Shown here in pieces: positions 26,548 through 36,590 of a stretch of 64,000 nt of DNA. The notes below the pieces were generated by a model that saw nothing but the letters and a program-made list of their open reading frames with translations, had not been told where the DNA came from and searched no databases. Source of the DNA: Opisthorchis felineus (Eukaryota; Platyhelminthes; Trematoda; Opisthorchiida; Opisthorchiidae). Every line of letters begins with the position of its first letter. The first letter of the stretch is position 1. Location of the stretch: positions 7,842 to 71,841 of the forward strand of contig SJOL01001702.1 of NCBI GenBank assembly GCA_004794785.1, read 5' to 3'. A program made the position numbers and the translations under genes.

Positions 26548-28510
26548 AATCCTGGTGGACTCTGAAGGCTAAGAAATGGAAGAGGCCCAGAGAGCCTGGA
26601 ATGCCAGGATATTATTTCATTTTATCCGTGCAGCCTGTCTCCGGAAAATGTCAGTGAGTAAAACCACCAAGCAACAAATCGAGGCGATCATTTTGAATGA
26701 AGCAGGACACCCCGACAGCTGTGTTGAGGACTGTGAACGACGGTTATCGTGGCCACCCGCTAGAGTTTTGTTTGTATCCTTCAATCAGAGCAGAAGCCTT
26801 GAGGCTGAACGTGGGAACCACACGACCTCGGAGGTCTGTGACTACATACCTTCTCTCATGCGTCACCGAGCTGATGGTCCGTAAGGTCTCCCACCTGCAT
26901 TGTTAAAAAATGGAGGTGAAGTCGTGAGTCGGTGCTTGTCTGATCTGTATGCCTGCAACTGAGAAAAAGGGACTGTCCCGGACAACTGGCAAGAGTCAAT
27001 TATATGGTTCCCTTTCAAAAAAGGGGCACGTAGTTAGTGCGATAATTACGGGGGGATCAGTTTGGTCTCATTCGTAACGAGAACTTTGGCGTGGTTTGTC
27101 CTTCCTTGCCTTATGGTAGCCCGTAAGGTGCTGACTTGAGAATAGCTAGCAGGGTTCCTGCTTGGTGGTGGTCGCACGGACCAAATCTTCACACACGGTC
27201 AGACGCTAGAACAACGCCATATATATAAACGACCCACAATGTTAGTTTTTCTGGATTCTCAATGTGCGTTCTACTCAGTTTATCGGTCTGTTCCTCCAAA
27301 GGGGCTCGCCCAATGATGAATACCCCGGAAGTTTTGAATATGACAAGTCCTTTGAATTCTTAGACTTGCGGGCGAATGAAAACACACAGAGAGCTATCAG
27401 AAGGCTTCCGTACACAAAGTGGTGTTCACTCCCTCTATTCCTACTCGACTCAGTGATACATGAGGTAAAGCAAAGAACGCTGAAATGTCTTCAAAACGTC
27501 GGTGTTCAGATAGCAGCTTAAGAAAACCTTGCCGATATTAACTATGCTGACGACATCAAACCGGTCTTCGAAGAAAAGATGCAGGTGTTTTTGGATGAAC
27601 TGACCAAAGTCACCACGTCCTTTGGGATGCGCTTTTCACCAATAAATTGCAAGGTCTTGCCTCTGGACATACATTTTCTGAACACGATGCTTACAATTCA
27701 AGGAGACGCACTCGAGGTTGTGAGATATTTTATATATATTGGAAGTGATATTATTTCCAAATCTAGGGTGACGGATGAGGTCAGTCCTGGAGTCTCTAAG
27801 GCTTCTGTTGCTTTTGTTAATTTGAGACACTTATAGGTGCAAAGCGGCATGTCTTTGGATTTCAAGAGACGTATATCAGGTTACAGTGGGGCTGTTTTAA
27901 TGTATGGCTGTGAGAAGCGGCCTTTTCAGGCAGCGAAATTGAGATGCCTTCTTTTACTGCTCTGTCAGAATATAGCCCTTTTAGGTTGGTGTAAGGCGGA
28001 TGAACAGCGAGGCAATTATTAAAATTGTTCGGCTGTGCAACGGGGACTTCCATCGAAGAATGTGTCCTACACCGGAAGCTGCGGTGTTTGGACCAGATAT
28101 TAAGCATGGCGACTTATTGTTTACTAAAAAGGGGTGCTGTTTTCCGTACCCAATTTAGAGTGCCGCAAGCAGAGTTGTGGTCAACTCTTGACGTAACAGA
28201 GAGACACGAAATAGATTACAAATAGGGTCTACTTGGCTTCCAGGATGGGGACCGCTTGATCCCCACTGTGCCTGGTTGGAGACGCTGCATGCTATGACCA
28301 CTAATCAATTGTTAGTTTCTACCCAGCTCGCCTAAATTAGAGTCTGGAGGTATGAGCGCCTCGCAATGATTGTGTTAAGCTAGCACTGCGTCCCTTCCCC
28401 GCCCACTTTCGTTTTTTCTTCACAATGAGGCTTTCAACTAAATCATATTTGTACGGCCGCGAAACATCCGTGCGAAACATTGATGTTGTGGTACTGGTGG
28501 TGCTGAATTT
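25301..28510 (+). mobile_element. Near full-length RTE-type LINE, decayed
   Basis: The element is readable end to end. It has a 5' leader (25301-25590), an endonuclease (25.6-26.5 kb, with [10 protein letters not shown] in place of GDFNAQV and an [14 protein letters not shown] segment) and a linker. The RT runs through a DNWQESIIWFPFKKG segment (about 26975-27025), a MLVFLDSQCAFYS motif A (27240-27278), a preserved YADD site (27543-27554) and the C-terminal FGCATGTSIEECV block (about 28026-28064). Its 3' UTR (28340-28480) matches those at 32.6 and 34.5 kb. Frameshifts and stops are frequent. RTE is assigned by this single endonuclease-RT layout. The 5' 1.25 kb is duplicated at 38133-39380. 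Confidence 0.8.
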
Positions 28511-29765
28511 CTTCACCTTATATGTATCTATAGGACTCTGTAATGATGTCGATGTATCTCTCAGGCATTTCACTCCCGATTGAAGTCCCGATTGTTGACT
28601 CGGTCGGTGGATTCAAGAAACCCGTTGATATCAAGAAGTGTAGTGGTGTCAGCACGGCGGTAAGTGTGATGCTGTTCTAATGCGAGAGTTCTGCTATACT
28701 TGTCTTCTGATTGGATACCGGGTGTTAACTCGCACTGGAGTTAAATGTAACAATCTGTACGCGGTGCCGGGGAGTCTATTTGAGGTATGCTCCAACCAGC
28801 TTCTTTCAAGCGTGAACTTTCGAAAAGACTGGCCTTGTCGGAGGATTCTGGTGGGTCCGAAAAAAATGGAGGAAGCAAAAAGTGCCAGAAATGAATGCAG
28901 GTTGTTCCTAAGGTATCATCTAACACGTCGTCGGAAGCTCCATGTCAACTTCTTCCATTAGGAACACAATGACTCTCTAATATTTAGTAAGCGACCTTTG
29001 GATCGATAAGCAAAGTATTTTAAACAACAACTTAATTATCCATCTACTACTCCCCACTCGGGCTACCCAGTGTTTCTCAGTGTTTGCTTAATATAAGTAA
29101 TTTCGTTTTCAGACAGAGCTGTGTCACTACAGATCTAATACGCCCGCTGTGCTAGTTTGCGGATTACCGCTTTCCTTATACTCAATAGATGAGCAGAATT
29201 GAAGTTGGGGTGCTTTTATTAGCTTATTTTACGTCTGTATATAGACCGAGGGAGCCAAAAGTTACACAGGATGACAACCGTATCCACACTACAATCCCCA
29301 GGTTTCATAGCCTGTCTGTCAACCGCCAGACAGCGGCGGTTGACGTAAGACTATCTGAATAATCTAACTTTCGAAAACCAAATTTATTCCAGCCACTCAC
29401 CAGGAGGTTATGTTTGTTTGACTATCGACTGAGTTATCTGGCAGAAGAGAATCTCGACACTGCCTGAGGAGCCATTGTTATGATGTTAATGAGGTACACA
29501 AACCATCACATCATAATAGGGTTCACTTTTTTTGCGACGTCACGGCTGGCAAGGTCTGCACCCAACTTTTTCACACTCTTTTTTGAACGCCTTGTTCAAT
29601 TAACTGTCCTCGGATTTCATCGCCCATTATTTGAGAGGTTTCTACATGACACAAAAAGTTTAGCCGGCGATGCATACCTTTCTTGGGTCTTTATCTCCAA
29701 TATCTGATACTCTACCAATTACCATCGCACTCGTCAAGGCCCTTTCTCAGTCTGATTCATTAAAT
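28511..29765. other. Unrecognised sequence upstream of the SINE pair
   Basis: About 1.25 kb with no recognised feature. Short frames at 28680-28961 and 29480-29707 have no motif. Confidence 0.35.
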
Positions 29766-29769
29766 TATT

Positions 29770-29977
29770 GTGAATACTAATACTGATAATAATTATTCGG
29801 CTATACTATCCTTTCGGTGCCCACCTGCAGTGCCACTCGAAGGAAGCACGATGGCTGACATACTGCCAGGTTGATCAAGCCTAGACAGGAGCAGTCGAGA
29901 TGGGGAGGTCGGGTTTGAACCACGGACTTTTCAGTCACTAAGTTCGCCCCTTAATCACTGAGCCATCTTGAGCTCAC
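29770..29977 (-). mobile_element. tRNA-derived SINE
   Basis: Read on the minus strand, a tRNA-like head begins near 29975 with an A box GATGGCTCAGTGATTAAGG (about 29968-29950) and a B box GTTCAAACCC (29920-29911), the internal promoter of RNA polymerase III. About 120 bp of unrelated body follow and end in an ATT-rich tail (about 29790-29765). A tRNA head, body and simple tail define a SINE. The tRNA part does not fold as a complete tRNA because of the insert between the boxes, so it is not a tRNA gene. Confidence 0.7.
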
Positions 29978-30057
29978 GATCAAATTGAAGGTCGATCCAT
30001 TCTCAAACAGCTGACCTAATGTATTCCAATCGCCAAGTTCAGACCTTATACGGAACT

Positions 30058-30245
30058 TAAGATAGTTCAGCGGTTAAGGCGCGAACTTACAGATCGGAAG
30101 GTTCACGGTTCGAACCTTAGCACTTTTGCTGCTCCGATCTAGGTTTGGGTAAACTGGCCGTCTCTTAGTTGTCATGTCTCCCTCGGATGGCAGGGCAACT
30201 AGGCGCCGAAATGGTGTTACAGATAGCGATTAACTTTACCCACCG
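30058..30245 (+). mobile_element. tRNA-derived SINE, head-to-head with its neighbour
   Basis: A tRNA-like head has an A box TAGTTCAGCGGTTAAGGC (30063-30080) and a B box GGTTCGAACC (30107-30116). The GCGAACTTA stretch after the A box is shared with the minus-strand SINE at 29770-29977. About 120 bp of body follow. The two heads face each other about 80 bp apart. Both lie within 650 bp upstream of the nocturnin start. No clear target-site duplication was found. Confidence 0.65.
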
Positions 30246-30399
30246 ATCCACCTAAATGCAGCTTTAAAGCAGTTTTTTTCTGACCCAGTTTCCAACTTCG
30301 AATGGTTACTCGTAGATTTCGATTTTAGAAATGGATATTGGGTAGGATTTTTGCTTCTTGTATGGTTTATTCCCTGCACAGGACTTGTAGTTCCATATT

Positions 30400-31495
30400 A
30401 TGTTGTATTACAGCATGACCAACGAAAATCCAGCTTTCAATGGCTATGAGCGAGATTACCGTACACTGTCACCCAATGTAGACAACAGGACCGTCGCTAA
30501 GCTTCGTTTTATGCAGTGGAACATACTGGCACATGGTAATCATCCTTTCGTCAAGTTGTATTGTGAAGCTTTTGCGACAGTCGACCAGTATATTCACTGT
30601 CCACCCAAATTGTTGCCCCTTGAGAACCGTTGTGAACAGATTGCGGCCGAAATTTTTCTCTTCGATCCGGATGTTATTTGCTTACAAGAGGTCGATTTTC
30701 TAAGCCGTTTACTCAACAGGCTAAATGCAAACAGCGACAAGTACGCTGCGGCATTTTCACCAAAAGTGCAGTCACCATGCCTGAAGATTGAGGACAATAT
30801 CGGTCCGGATGGTGCAGCTATCATTTACAGGTAACAAACTTTTGTTCATTGATGTTTTTCTTTTCCTTAGATCTGATCGACTGATGGCATTAAAAACGAT
30901 GGAACTACCTCTTGATAATTCACATGAACGAAGTGCCTTACTCTGCAAATTTCAGCTTACTTCATCGACGAACGTTCCTCCGTTTTACGTTGTATCTGTG
31001 CATTTGAAAGCAAAAATTTCTTTTGTTGAAACCCGTTTAGAACAAGGAAAGTTTCTAAGGGACGGGCTTGTGAAACTCCTTCCAGAACATGGTGACTCAG
31101 ACCAATGCAGCCCACTGTTTGTTTGTGGCGATTTCAATGCACAGCCTCATGAACCTGTTATTGAATTAATGCAGCAAAACGTCTTTTCGAAGACACTTGG
31201 TTGCAACTTGACCAGCGCGTACGCGATGGCAAACAACGGCAAAGAGCCAGATTACACTACTTGGAAAATTCGTCACAGTTCTGATCAAGAACAACCCGTG
31301 GAACTTTTTCATACAATTGATTACATATTTTATTCGCGAGACTCTGTCCACTTATGTGGTTTATGGTGGCCACCTCTACGAGAAACTATTGGACCTACTG
31401 CCCTTCCATCGCCTGTCTTTCCTTCTGACCACATGAATCTGGTAGCAGATTTCGCCCTCCCGGTTTTAGGTGATACAAAAATGAAGTCCGTTTAG
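30400..31495 (+). CDS. NOCT: Nocturnin-like EEP-family phosphatase/nuclease (two exons: 30400-30830, 30871-31495)
   Basis: Joining the exons gives 351 residues. The fold is exonuclease-endonuclease-phosphatase: MQWNIL (38-43), catalytic Glu97 in CLQEVD, HLK (188-190), GDFNAQP (230-236) with Asp231 and Asn233, TIDYIFYS (292-299) and the terminal SDH (329-331). YTTWKIR (272-278) and NIGPDGAA (133-140) point to nocturnin rather than CCR4. Known nocturnins remove the 2' phosphate from NADP(H); a role in mRNA deadenylation was proposed earlier. The intron is 40 bp (GT at 30831, AG at 30869-30870) with a pyrimidine-rich end, and AG plus A restores Arg144. An in-frame stop lies at 30388. A good acceptor ends at 30413 just before a second in-frame ATG (30415), so the true start may be 30415, after an upstream exon or a trans-spliced leader. 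No mitochondrial presequence is seen. I saw no poly(A) signal in the next 1 kb. Confidence 0.9.
30831..30870 (+). other. 40-bp intron of the nocturnin-like gene
   Basis: The intron begins GTAACA and ends TTTTCTTTTCCTTAG. Retaining it would stop translation at once (TAA 30832-30834), leaving 144 residues without the GDFNA and SDH motifs. Its removal restores one continuous EEP domain, which is the evidence that it is real. Introns of this size are common in flatworms. Confidence 0.9.
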
Positions 31496-32595
31496 GTAGT
31501 TTTCTTTTAATCTGTTATTTCTATCCTTACATGCTTTGACTAATCACCCATTTTATTGGGCCTGTTGATTGTGCATCCTCAGGTGGTTTGCATATCCTCA
31601 GTATTTTAGTTTCGGATCTTATCCTGGAAAGTGACTTTTACCTATGCCGAAGTGACTGCATGGTGGTTCCCTCCTCTTCCTACCGATGGGATCTACGTGT
31701 TTCTACCTGCATTTACCTAGAAACCACACAGGACAATCCCGAGGGTGAGCATGCCACCACTTCCTAAACGAACTGCCAAGCTAAAGTTTGCCTACCGTTC
31801 TGCAGTGGACTTGCAGTGGGTAACTTTCACAAAGAACGATAGGTCACTGCCAGTGATGCAGTCCCCAGATGTTTGTTTTACTGCTGTTCAGAGGTGTAAG
31901 CGTCTTGTTCCCGATAGTTTTCCCCAAGGATGTAGAGCCTTTTCTGCTGTAATTCCCCACTCCCCTTTCTTTCCATTATTCAGCAGGGTATTTTATCACT
32001 CTTGGTGGTGCGATGGTCGATGGTTACTACACACTTTGCGATTCCTGAGGGGCTTCAAGTGTTACGAGTAACACTTGAACACAACATTTCTGCTGTGAGT
32101 GGCATTTCTGCCTGTGGTTCACGCACATTCACAAGTTATGGTGACACATTCTCAACTATTGTGCTGTCTCGTTTCCGGGCTGACCACTCCACAAGAGACC
32201 TTGATAGACTGTTTTCCTTTCTGAACATGTTACTCGTATTTGTAAGTAGTGAGGAGATTACGGTGATGACAGTGATTGCCTCATCAGCAGCGACTTGTCG
32301 CGATACACTTGTGGACATTCGAACGAACTTGCACCGTGGGGAGTAAATGATTCTAAAACTAAGCTAATAGTTGCCTCCTTCCATGGCGCCATAACTACTG
32401 CTGTTTCATTTTGAGTGTATGGACACGGCTTTATCTATTGGTTCTTGTTAGCCATGTTAAATGGATCGGGACAGATGTGCACGACGCATTTAGCACAAAT
32501 TAGACTTTTATGGGCACATCCGTTCCAAAAGTCACTTTATGAAGTCAAGGTGGAAATGTCTGTAGCCTCACTACTGAGTGAATTTACATTGTGAC
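31496..32595. other. 3' flank of the nocturnin-like gene
   Basis: No gene is recognised. Two overlapping + frames (31745-32071 and 32002-32346) have no domain and probably belong to 3' UTR or intergenic DNA. The first AATAAA that I see is at 32699, inside an RTE tail. Confidence 0.35.
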
Positions 32596-32604
32596 CTAGC
32601 TGTA

Positions 32605-32795
32605 TTTGATGTACGGCAGCGAGGTGTAGGCACCTCGGAATGATTGTAGTAAGCTAGAACTATGTCTCTTCCCTGTCCACCTTTATTCTTTTCTTTACAA
32701 TAAAACTTTCAAATAAATCATGGTTGTATGGCAGCGAAGCATCAGAATTGAACACGGATGTCATGCTGTCCATGTTGATGATGATGATGATGACC
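32605..32795 (+). mobile_element. RTE 3' end with GAT tail
   Basis: This matches the 3' UTR of the RTE copies at 28.35-28.48 and 34.55-34.73 kb. The shared order is AATGATTGTAGTAAGCTAG, a pyrimidine-rich block, AATAAAACTTTCAAATAAATC and GGCAGCGAAGCATC, then GATGTCATGCTGTCCATG, ending in (GAT)n at 32776-32793. Only the 3' UTR is present, so it is a strongly 5'-truncated insertion. Confidence 0.75.
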
Positions 32796-32829
32796 ATACG
32801 TCTTTCCTGTTCCTATCTTTTCTTCTTCT

Positions 32830-33420
32830 CTACGTCATGCTGTACTGGTGTTCCATGTCCGTGTCAATGAATGACTGGTTTCGGCCAAATGTGAAGCAAT
32901 TGCACTTGAGCCCGTTTTCTTCCAACTACTACTCAGAGACACGGGATTGTATTCTCGCGTTCTCTCCGACAAAAAACTTGTCGTAAGACCAACGCATGAT
33001 GCTCGGCACGAGCATACAAATGAGTACGCACAAAAGCTTGTGGTAGAACAGGGCAATTTGTCCTTCAAACGGAACCTGATAGTGGGGCTGTAATTGAAGC
33101 TGTAATTGAATCAACCATGTATGTTGTATCAACAGAATTTCCAAGCCTTCTGGTAATTAGTTTAGCAACCGAGTCACCTTTGAACGAGAGCCTCATGTCG
33201 ACGGGCTTCCTCCCAAATGAACAATGTTTATTTTTGGGCTCTGCAGATTGCATAGTATTGAGTGCGAACCGTTGAGGATATCCGTTCTGCAGAAATGTGC
33301 GTCCCAAGAGCTTTAGCTCCTCTTGTAAACAGTCGGAAGAGCATATGTTCATTGCTGTCTCAGTCAGGAATCTAATTATGTCATCTATGCCTTGCTGATT
33401 ATCCTAAAATTTGACAGATG
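32830..33420 (-). mobile_element. Penelope-like element C-terminal remnant with GIY-YIG domain
   Basis: On the minus strand, 33420-33065 reads as the part after the reverse transcriptase (IIRFLTETAMNICSSDC, then LSFKGDSVAKLITRRLG), and 33068-32835 reads as the GIY-YIG endonuclease (TTSFCAYSFVCSCRASCVG, then SERTREYNP and SAIASHLAETSH). PLEs encode RT followed by this nuclease, which is the basis for the call. A one-frame shift joins the two blocks. The RT core is not attached. Just beyond its 3' end lies the oppositely oriented RTE tail. Confidence 0.8.
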
Positions 33421-33508
33421 TCCTCCGCGTCTCAACCCCTCGAGAACCAACCACCCCTTTCCTAATATATACTCAGGCTAATTTCTGGATACAAGTCAAC
33501 ATTGTTGC

Positions 33509-33904
33509 TTGGTTAGACAAAGGTATGGTGAATCTGTCAAACATGTAAGTAGTGACCTCCAACCAACTGCACTGAAGTGCTGCTCAGTCAATTTACGGGT
33601 CAGCCAGCTCAATCCAGTGAGAACGTGCACGAAGTTTCCGGCTAATCCGGAAGTGTACGAGCACAAGTTTTCTTCGTTAACGCTGGGCAAGACCCATTTG
33701 GACGCGTTATCACTAGGTTCAAAATTCGTTTGTCCTAGAGTGTTTGTGGAGTATGATATCCAACGCGGCCAAAATTCTAATGGTCTCATGAATTTCTTTC
33801 TAATTATTTGTGCACTGTTTCCACTGCGGACTGTTCCACCAACCAAGTATATATGCGACGGTCGGCACTGTTACATTCATTTGGCAAATGATAATTATTT
33901 TTGA
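33509..33904 (+). pseudogene. Possible Penelope-like element N-terminal fragment
   Basis: A 131-codon frame contains a segment LTLGKTHLDALSLGSKFVCP and a following FVEYDIQRGQNSNGLMNF that resemble the N-terminal part of PLE proteins, where a short SLG-x-KF-type motif precedes the RT. The orientation is opposite to the PLE C-terminal remnant 100 bp away. The assignment rests on a short motif recalled from the family and could be wrong. Confidence 0.4.
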
Positions 33905-34728
33905 ACAGAAAATCGTGTAGTGTGACAGATGAGGTCAATGCACGAATCTGCAAGGCTCAGGTCGCGTTTGCTAATTTGTGACACCTATGGCGACAAAGCG
34001 GTATATCCCTGAATCTCAATGAACTCGTCTATCAGGCGACGATGCGGGCTGTTTTGTTGTGTGGCTGTGGGACTTGGCCCGTTCGAGCAGCGGAACTGAG
34101 GCACCTTCAGGTGTTCGACAATCAATGTCCCAGAACCATAGCTCGTGTTGTTTGGTGTTGGGGAATCCGCAACGAGGCAATTAGAAAGCGAGTTTTCAGT
34201 TGTGCAACGGGAACTTCAATTGAAGAATGTTTGTAGCACCAAAGCCTGGACAGTTGGTTAGGCCATGTATTACGTATGCCGAACCATTGTTTGCCGAAGA
34301 GAGTGTTGTATTCCGTCCCCAATTCATAGTGGCGGAAGCAGACAGGTGGCTAACGCTTGACCTGGCAGAGGAGTATGAAAGAGATTACGAAACGTTTGGG
34401 TTCTGGCAGTGCTACTCGCCTTCCGGGATGGGGACTGCGTGTTCCCCATTACGTCTGGCTGGAGACGCTGCAGGAAATGACTGCTAATCGATGTCAATGG
34501 CGTTCTTGTTGTCAGTTTCTATCCAAATTGCCTGAATGAGTGTCGGGTGGTGTAGGCATTTTGCGATGATCGTAGTAAGCTAGCATCCACTTTTATTCTT
34601 TTCTCCACAATCAGGCTTTCAAAAAAATCATGGTTGTACGGCAGTGAAGCATCAATATTAAAGACTGATGTCATGCTGTCCATCATGATGATGATGAAGA
34701 TGATGACGATGATGATGATGATGATAAT
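33905..34728 (+). mobile_element. 5'-truncated RTE copy (RT C-terminus and 3' end)
   Basis: This begins in the RT thumb (VTDEVNARICKAQVAFANL near 33925-33980) and continues through GCGTWPVRAAELRHLQVFDN (34069-34128) and CATGTSIEEC (about 34203-34232), the same block as in the 25.3-kb copy, to the C-terminal WRSCCQFLSKLPE, ending at a natural stop (34537). The 3' UTR follows and ends in a long (GAT)n tail (34686-34727). One stop after the EEC block and one frameshift are present. This 5'-truncated shape is the usual product of LINE insertion. Confidence 0.8.
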
Positions 34729-34884
34729 GTATATGATGTGTTGAAAAATTCTCGAAGGTAGCTACTGAACTTGCTTCGCAGAAATTCATGACTAAATAAA
34801 ATACTGCTGAATTGCAACCACGGCCTGTTGTCAGTTTACTGCCCAGGCTACGCTGCAATAAATACACTTCTAAGTTGGCTATCT
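34729..34884. other. Unrecognised spacer between the RTE tail and a SINE
   Basis: Short unassigned DNA with no motif. Confidence 0.3.
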
Positions 34885-35160
34885 CCTGCTTGGTATTTCA
34901 ATCAGTAGAACACTTGTTCGGCAAGCGGGAGGTCAGCAGTTTGAGTCCAATAATTTTATGTGTCGTTGAACTTCCCACCTCAAGATATTCTGGCGTGCTT
35001 CTTAGGCTTACCCAGGTAGGCACTCAGACGTCCTCGGGCCCTTGGTTTTCTTCAACCTAATCGACCTCTGACAATGTTTACTCGCTTTTCGAGTCAGCAC
35101 GGAATTTCAACCCCCTTCCCAACGGCGGTCCAAAGGCCGATTATTTATTTCCAATGAATC
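34885..35160 (+). mobile_element. Probable tRNA-derived SINE
   Basis: A tRNA-like head has a degenerate A box (TGGTATTTCAATCAGTAGAA, 34891-34910) and a B box AGTTTGAGTCC (34939-34949), preceded by GGGAGGTCAGC, which is shared with the minus-strand SINE at 40230-40312. An unrelated body follows. The 3' limit is not sharp. Confidence 0.5.
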
Positions 35161-35331
35161 GCTCTCCAGTTAAACTTCTTCCGTCCATATCCCTCTGTCG
35201 TGGTTGATCCAGCTGGTTCAGGTACCTTTCTTGAATACATTTCACCCCAAGTGTATTTACCTGGGTTTGTCATAACCAAGTATTCCTCAGTTTAGCTGAT
35301 CATCGTGTTCCACATACAGTAAAGAGTTTGA

Positions 35332-35332
<1 letters not shown>

Positions 35333-35368
<36 letters not shown>
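35333..35368. repeat. (TA)n microsatellite
   Basis: About 18 uninterrupted TA units. Confidence 0.95.
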
Positions 35369-35371
<3 letters not shown>

Positions 35372-36350
35372 GCGAGTTACTTGCTTTTTTAGTAGGCACC
35401 CGTTTGAAAGTTGGTCACCTTATCAAAAAGGCTTTTTTTATGTCGCGCGCGCATCTTGTCGGGATATCGGTAGAGAACAACGGATCTGACTGAGACTGTA
35501 AAGTAAAACCCAAGGTTGCGTAATATTGTCGTTTGCAATGTCCCGTACAATGTTTACTTCACTCGTTCTCAACGCGAGTATATCGCTTGCTTATTTGATA
35601 CACCGGTTGCTTCGGTGTGCTTGATTTTAACAAGTCACTTGACAAATTATGATTATTTTCCTGTTCACTAGTGCTTGTACCAGATGGAGCCCTGGGTTTC
35701 CACTGATATGACTCGGGTCGGACTAGCTAATGAATACCTACAAACAGCAATGGTATCACACACGATTAAATGCAGTTGATGTATGTGTGAATACGTCGTG
35801 TTCCCACCAACAATCATCAATGTAATGAGTATTCCAAGTGGAGGTGCTCGTTATTAAGTCAACGGCATACTGCGTAAATTAGGTGACCTGTTTCAATCCA
35901 GCTAGAGTTTGACTGGTGACTGTTTTCTAATCGTTATGGTATTGTATGGTGCTGGAAAACTTGGACATGGGCAAAAAGGATACAGACTTATCACTGTAAC
36001 GGTCAAAGTGCTTTGCACAAGATGACAGATTCAGGCCACTTCGCTCTACTTTTAATGAGAAGACCAAAATTTTCTGCCAAACAGTCATGGCAATGTGAAG
36101 CTAATTAGTTTGTGGTTTGAGAGTCTACCTTAGGTTACACCCTATTTGGTAACTCCAACCAAATCACTTGTTTTGATTTGCGGATAATGACTCACTCTGA
36201 AACCAACCCCCCAGACATTTGTTCCTTTACGGTAGAAAGTGACAAACTTCACATTATTGTAGAAATATCTGATCATAACTGAATGGAAATCTTGATGAAG
36301 TATTTGGTTTGTACAACGAGGAAAAAGAACAAAAACGTCTTCATAATTTT
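35369..36350. other. Unrecognised sequence 3' of the C1q-domain gene
   Basis: No element or exon is recognised. This includes the likely 3' UTR of the minus-strand C1q gene just below 36351. Confidence 0.35.
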
Positions 36351-36590
36351 TCAAGGGTAACCGCCAAACTTTATCTGTTCACTGTTGTGTAGTTGTTCAT
36401 ACAGAAGGTAACCAGAAAACGTCGAGTACATGTAACCGTGAAGATAATGTGCACCTTCACGAATGCTAAGCCAAATTCGATCTCCCTTACCAAGGACAAG
36501 AATTGCTTGGTTACTTGTTGTGGACCATGGAGAGCTTTCGGACCAAATGTCAAAAATTGGCTGTTCGTTGTGCATCAGTCTGACAGCAGC
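36351..36590 (-). CDS. C1q-domain gene, terminal exon
   Basis: 240 nt, phase 0 start (GCT after TTTTAAG) to TGA. It carries the second half of the C1q beta-sandwich. The GKGDRIWL strand and the TFSGYLLY strand are the two most conserved C-terminal C1q segments. Confidence 0.8.
   Translation of the reverse strand, partial: AAVRLMHNEQPIFDIWSESSPWSTTSNQAILVLGKGDRIWLSIREGAHYLHGYMYSTFSGYLLYEQLHNSEQIKFGGYP

Noticed and set aside
29911..30120. tRNA genes at the A and B boxes
   Set aside because: The intervening sequence does not fold into a tRNA and unrelated bodies with simple tails follow, so these are SINEs.
31745..32346. Two overlapping + frames after the nocturnin gene as a separate gene
   Set aside because: There is no domain, no splice evidence linking them, and they read more like 3' UTR or intergenic DNA.
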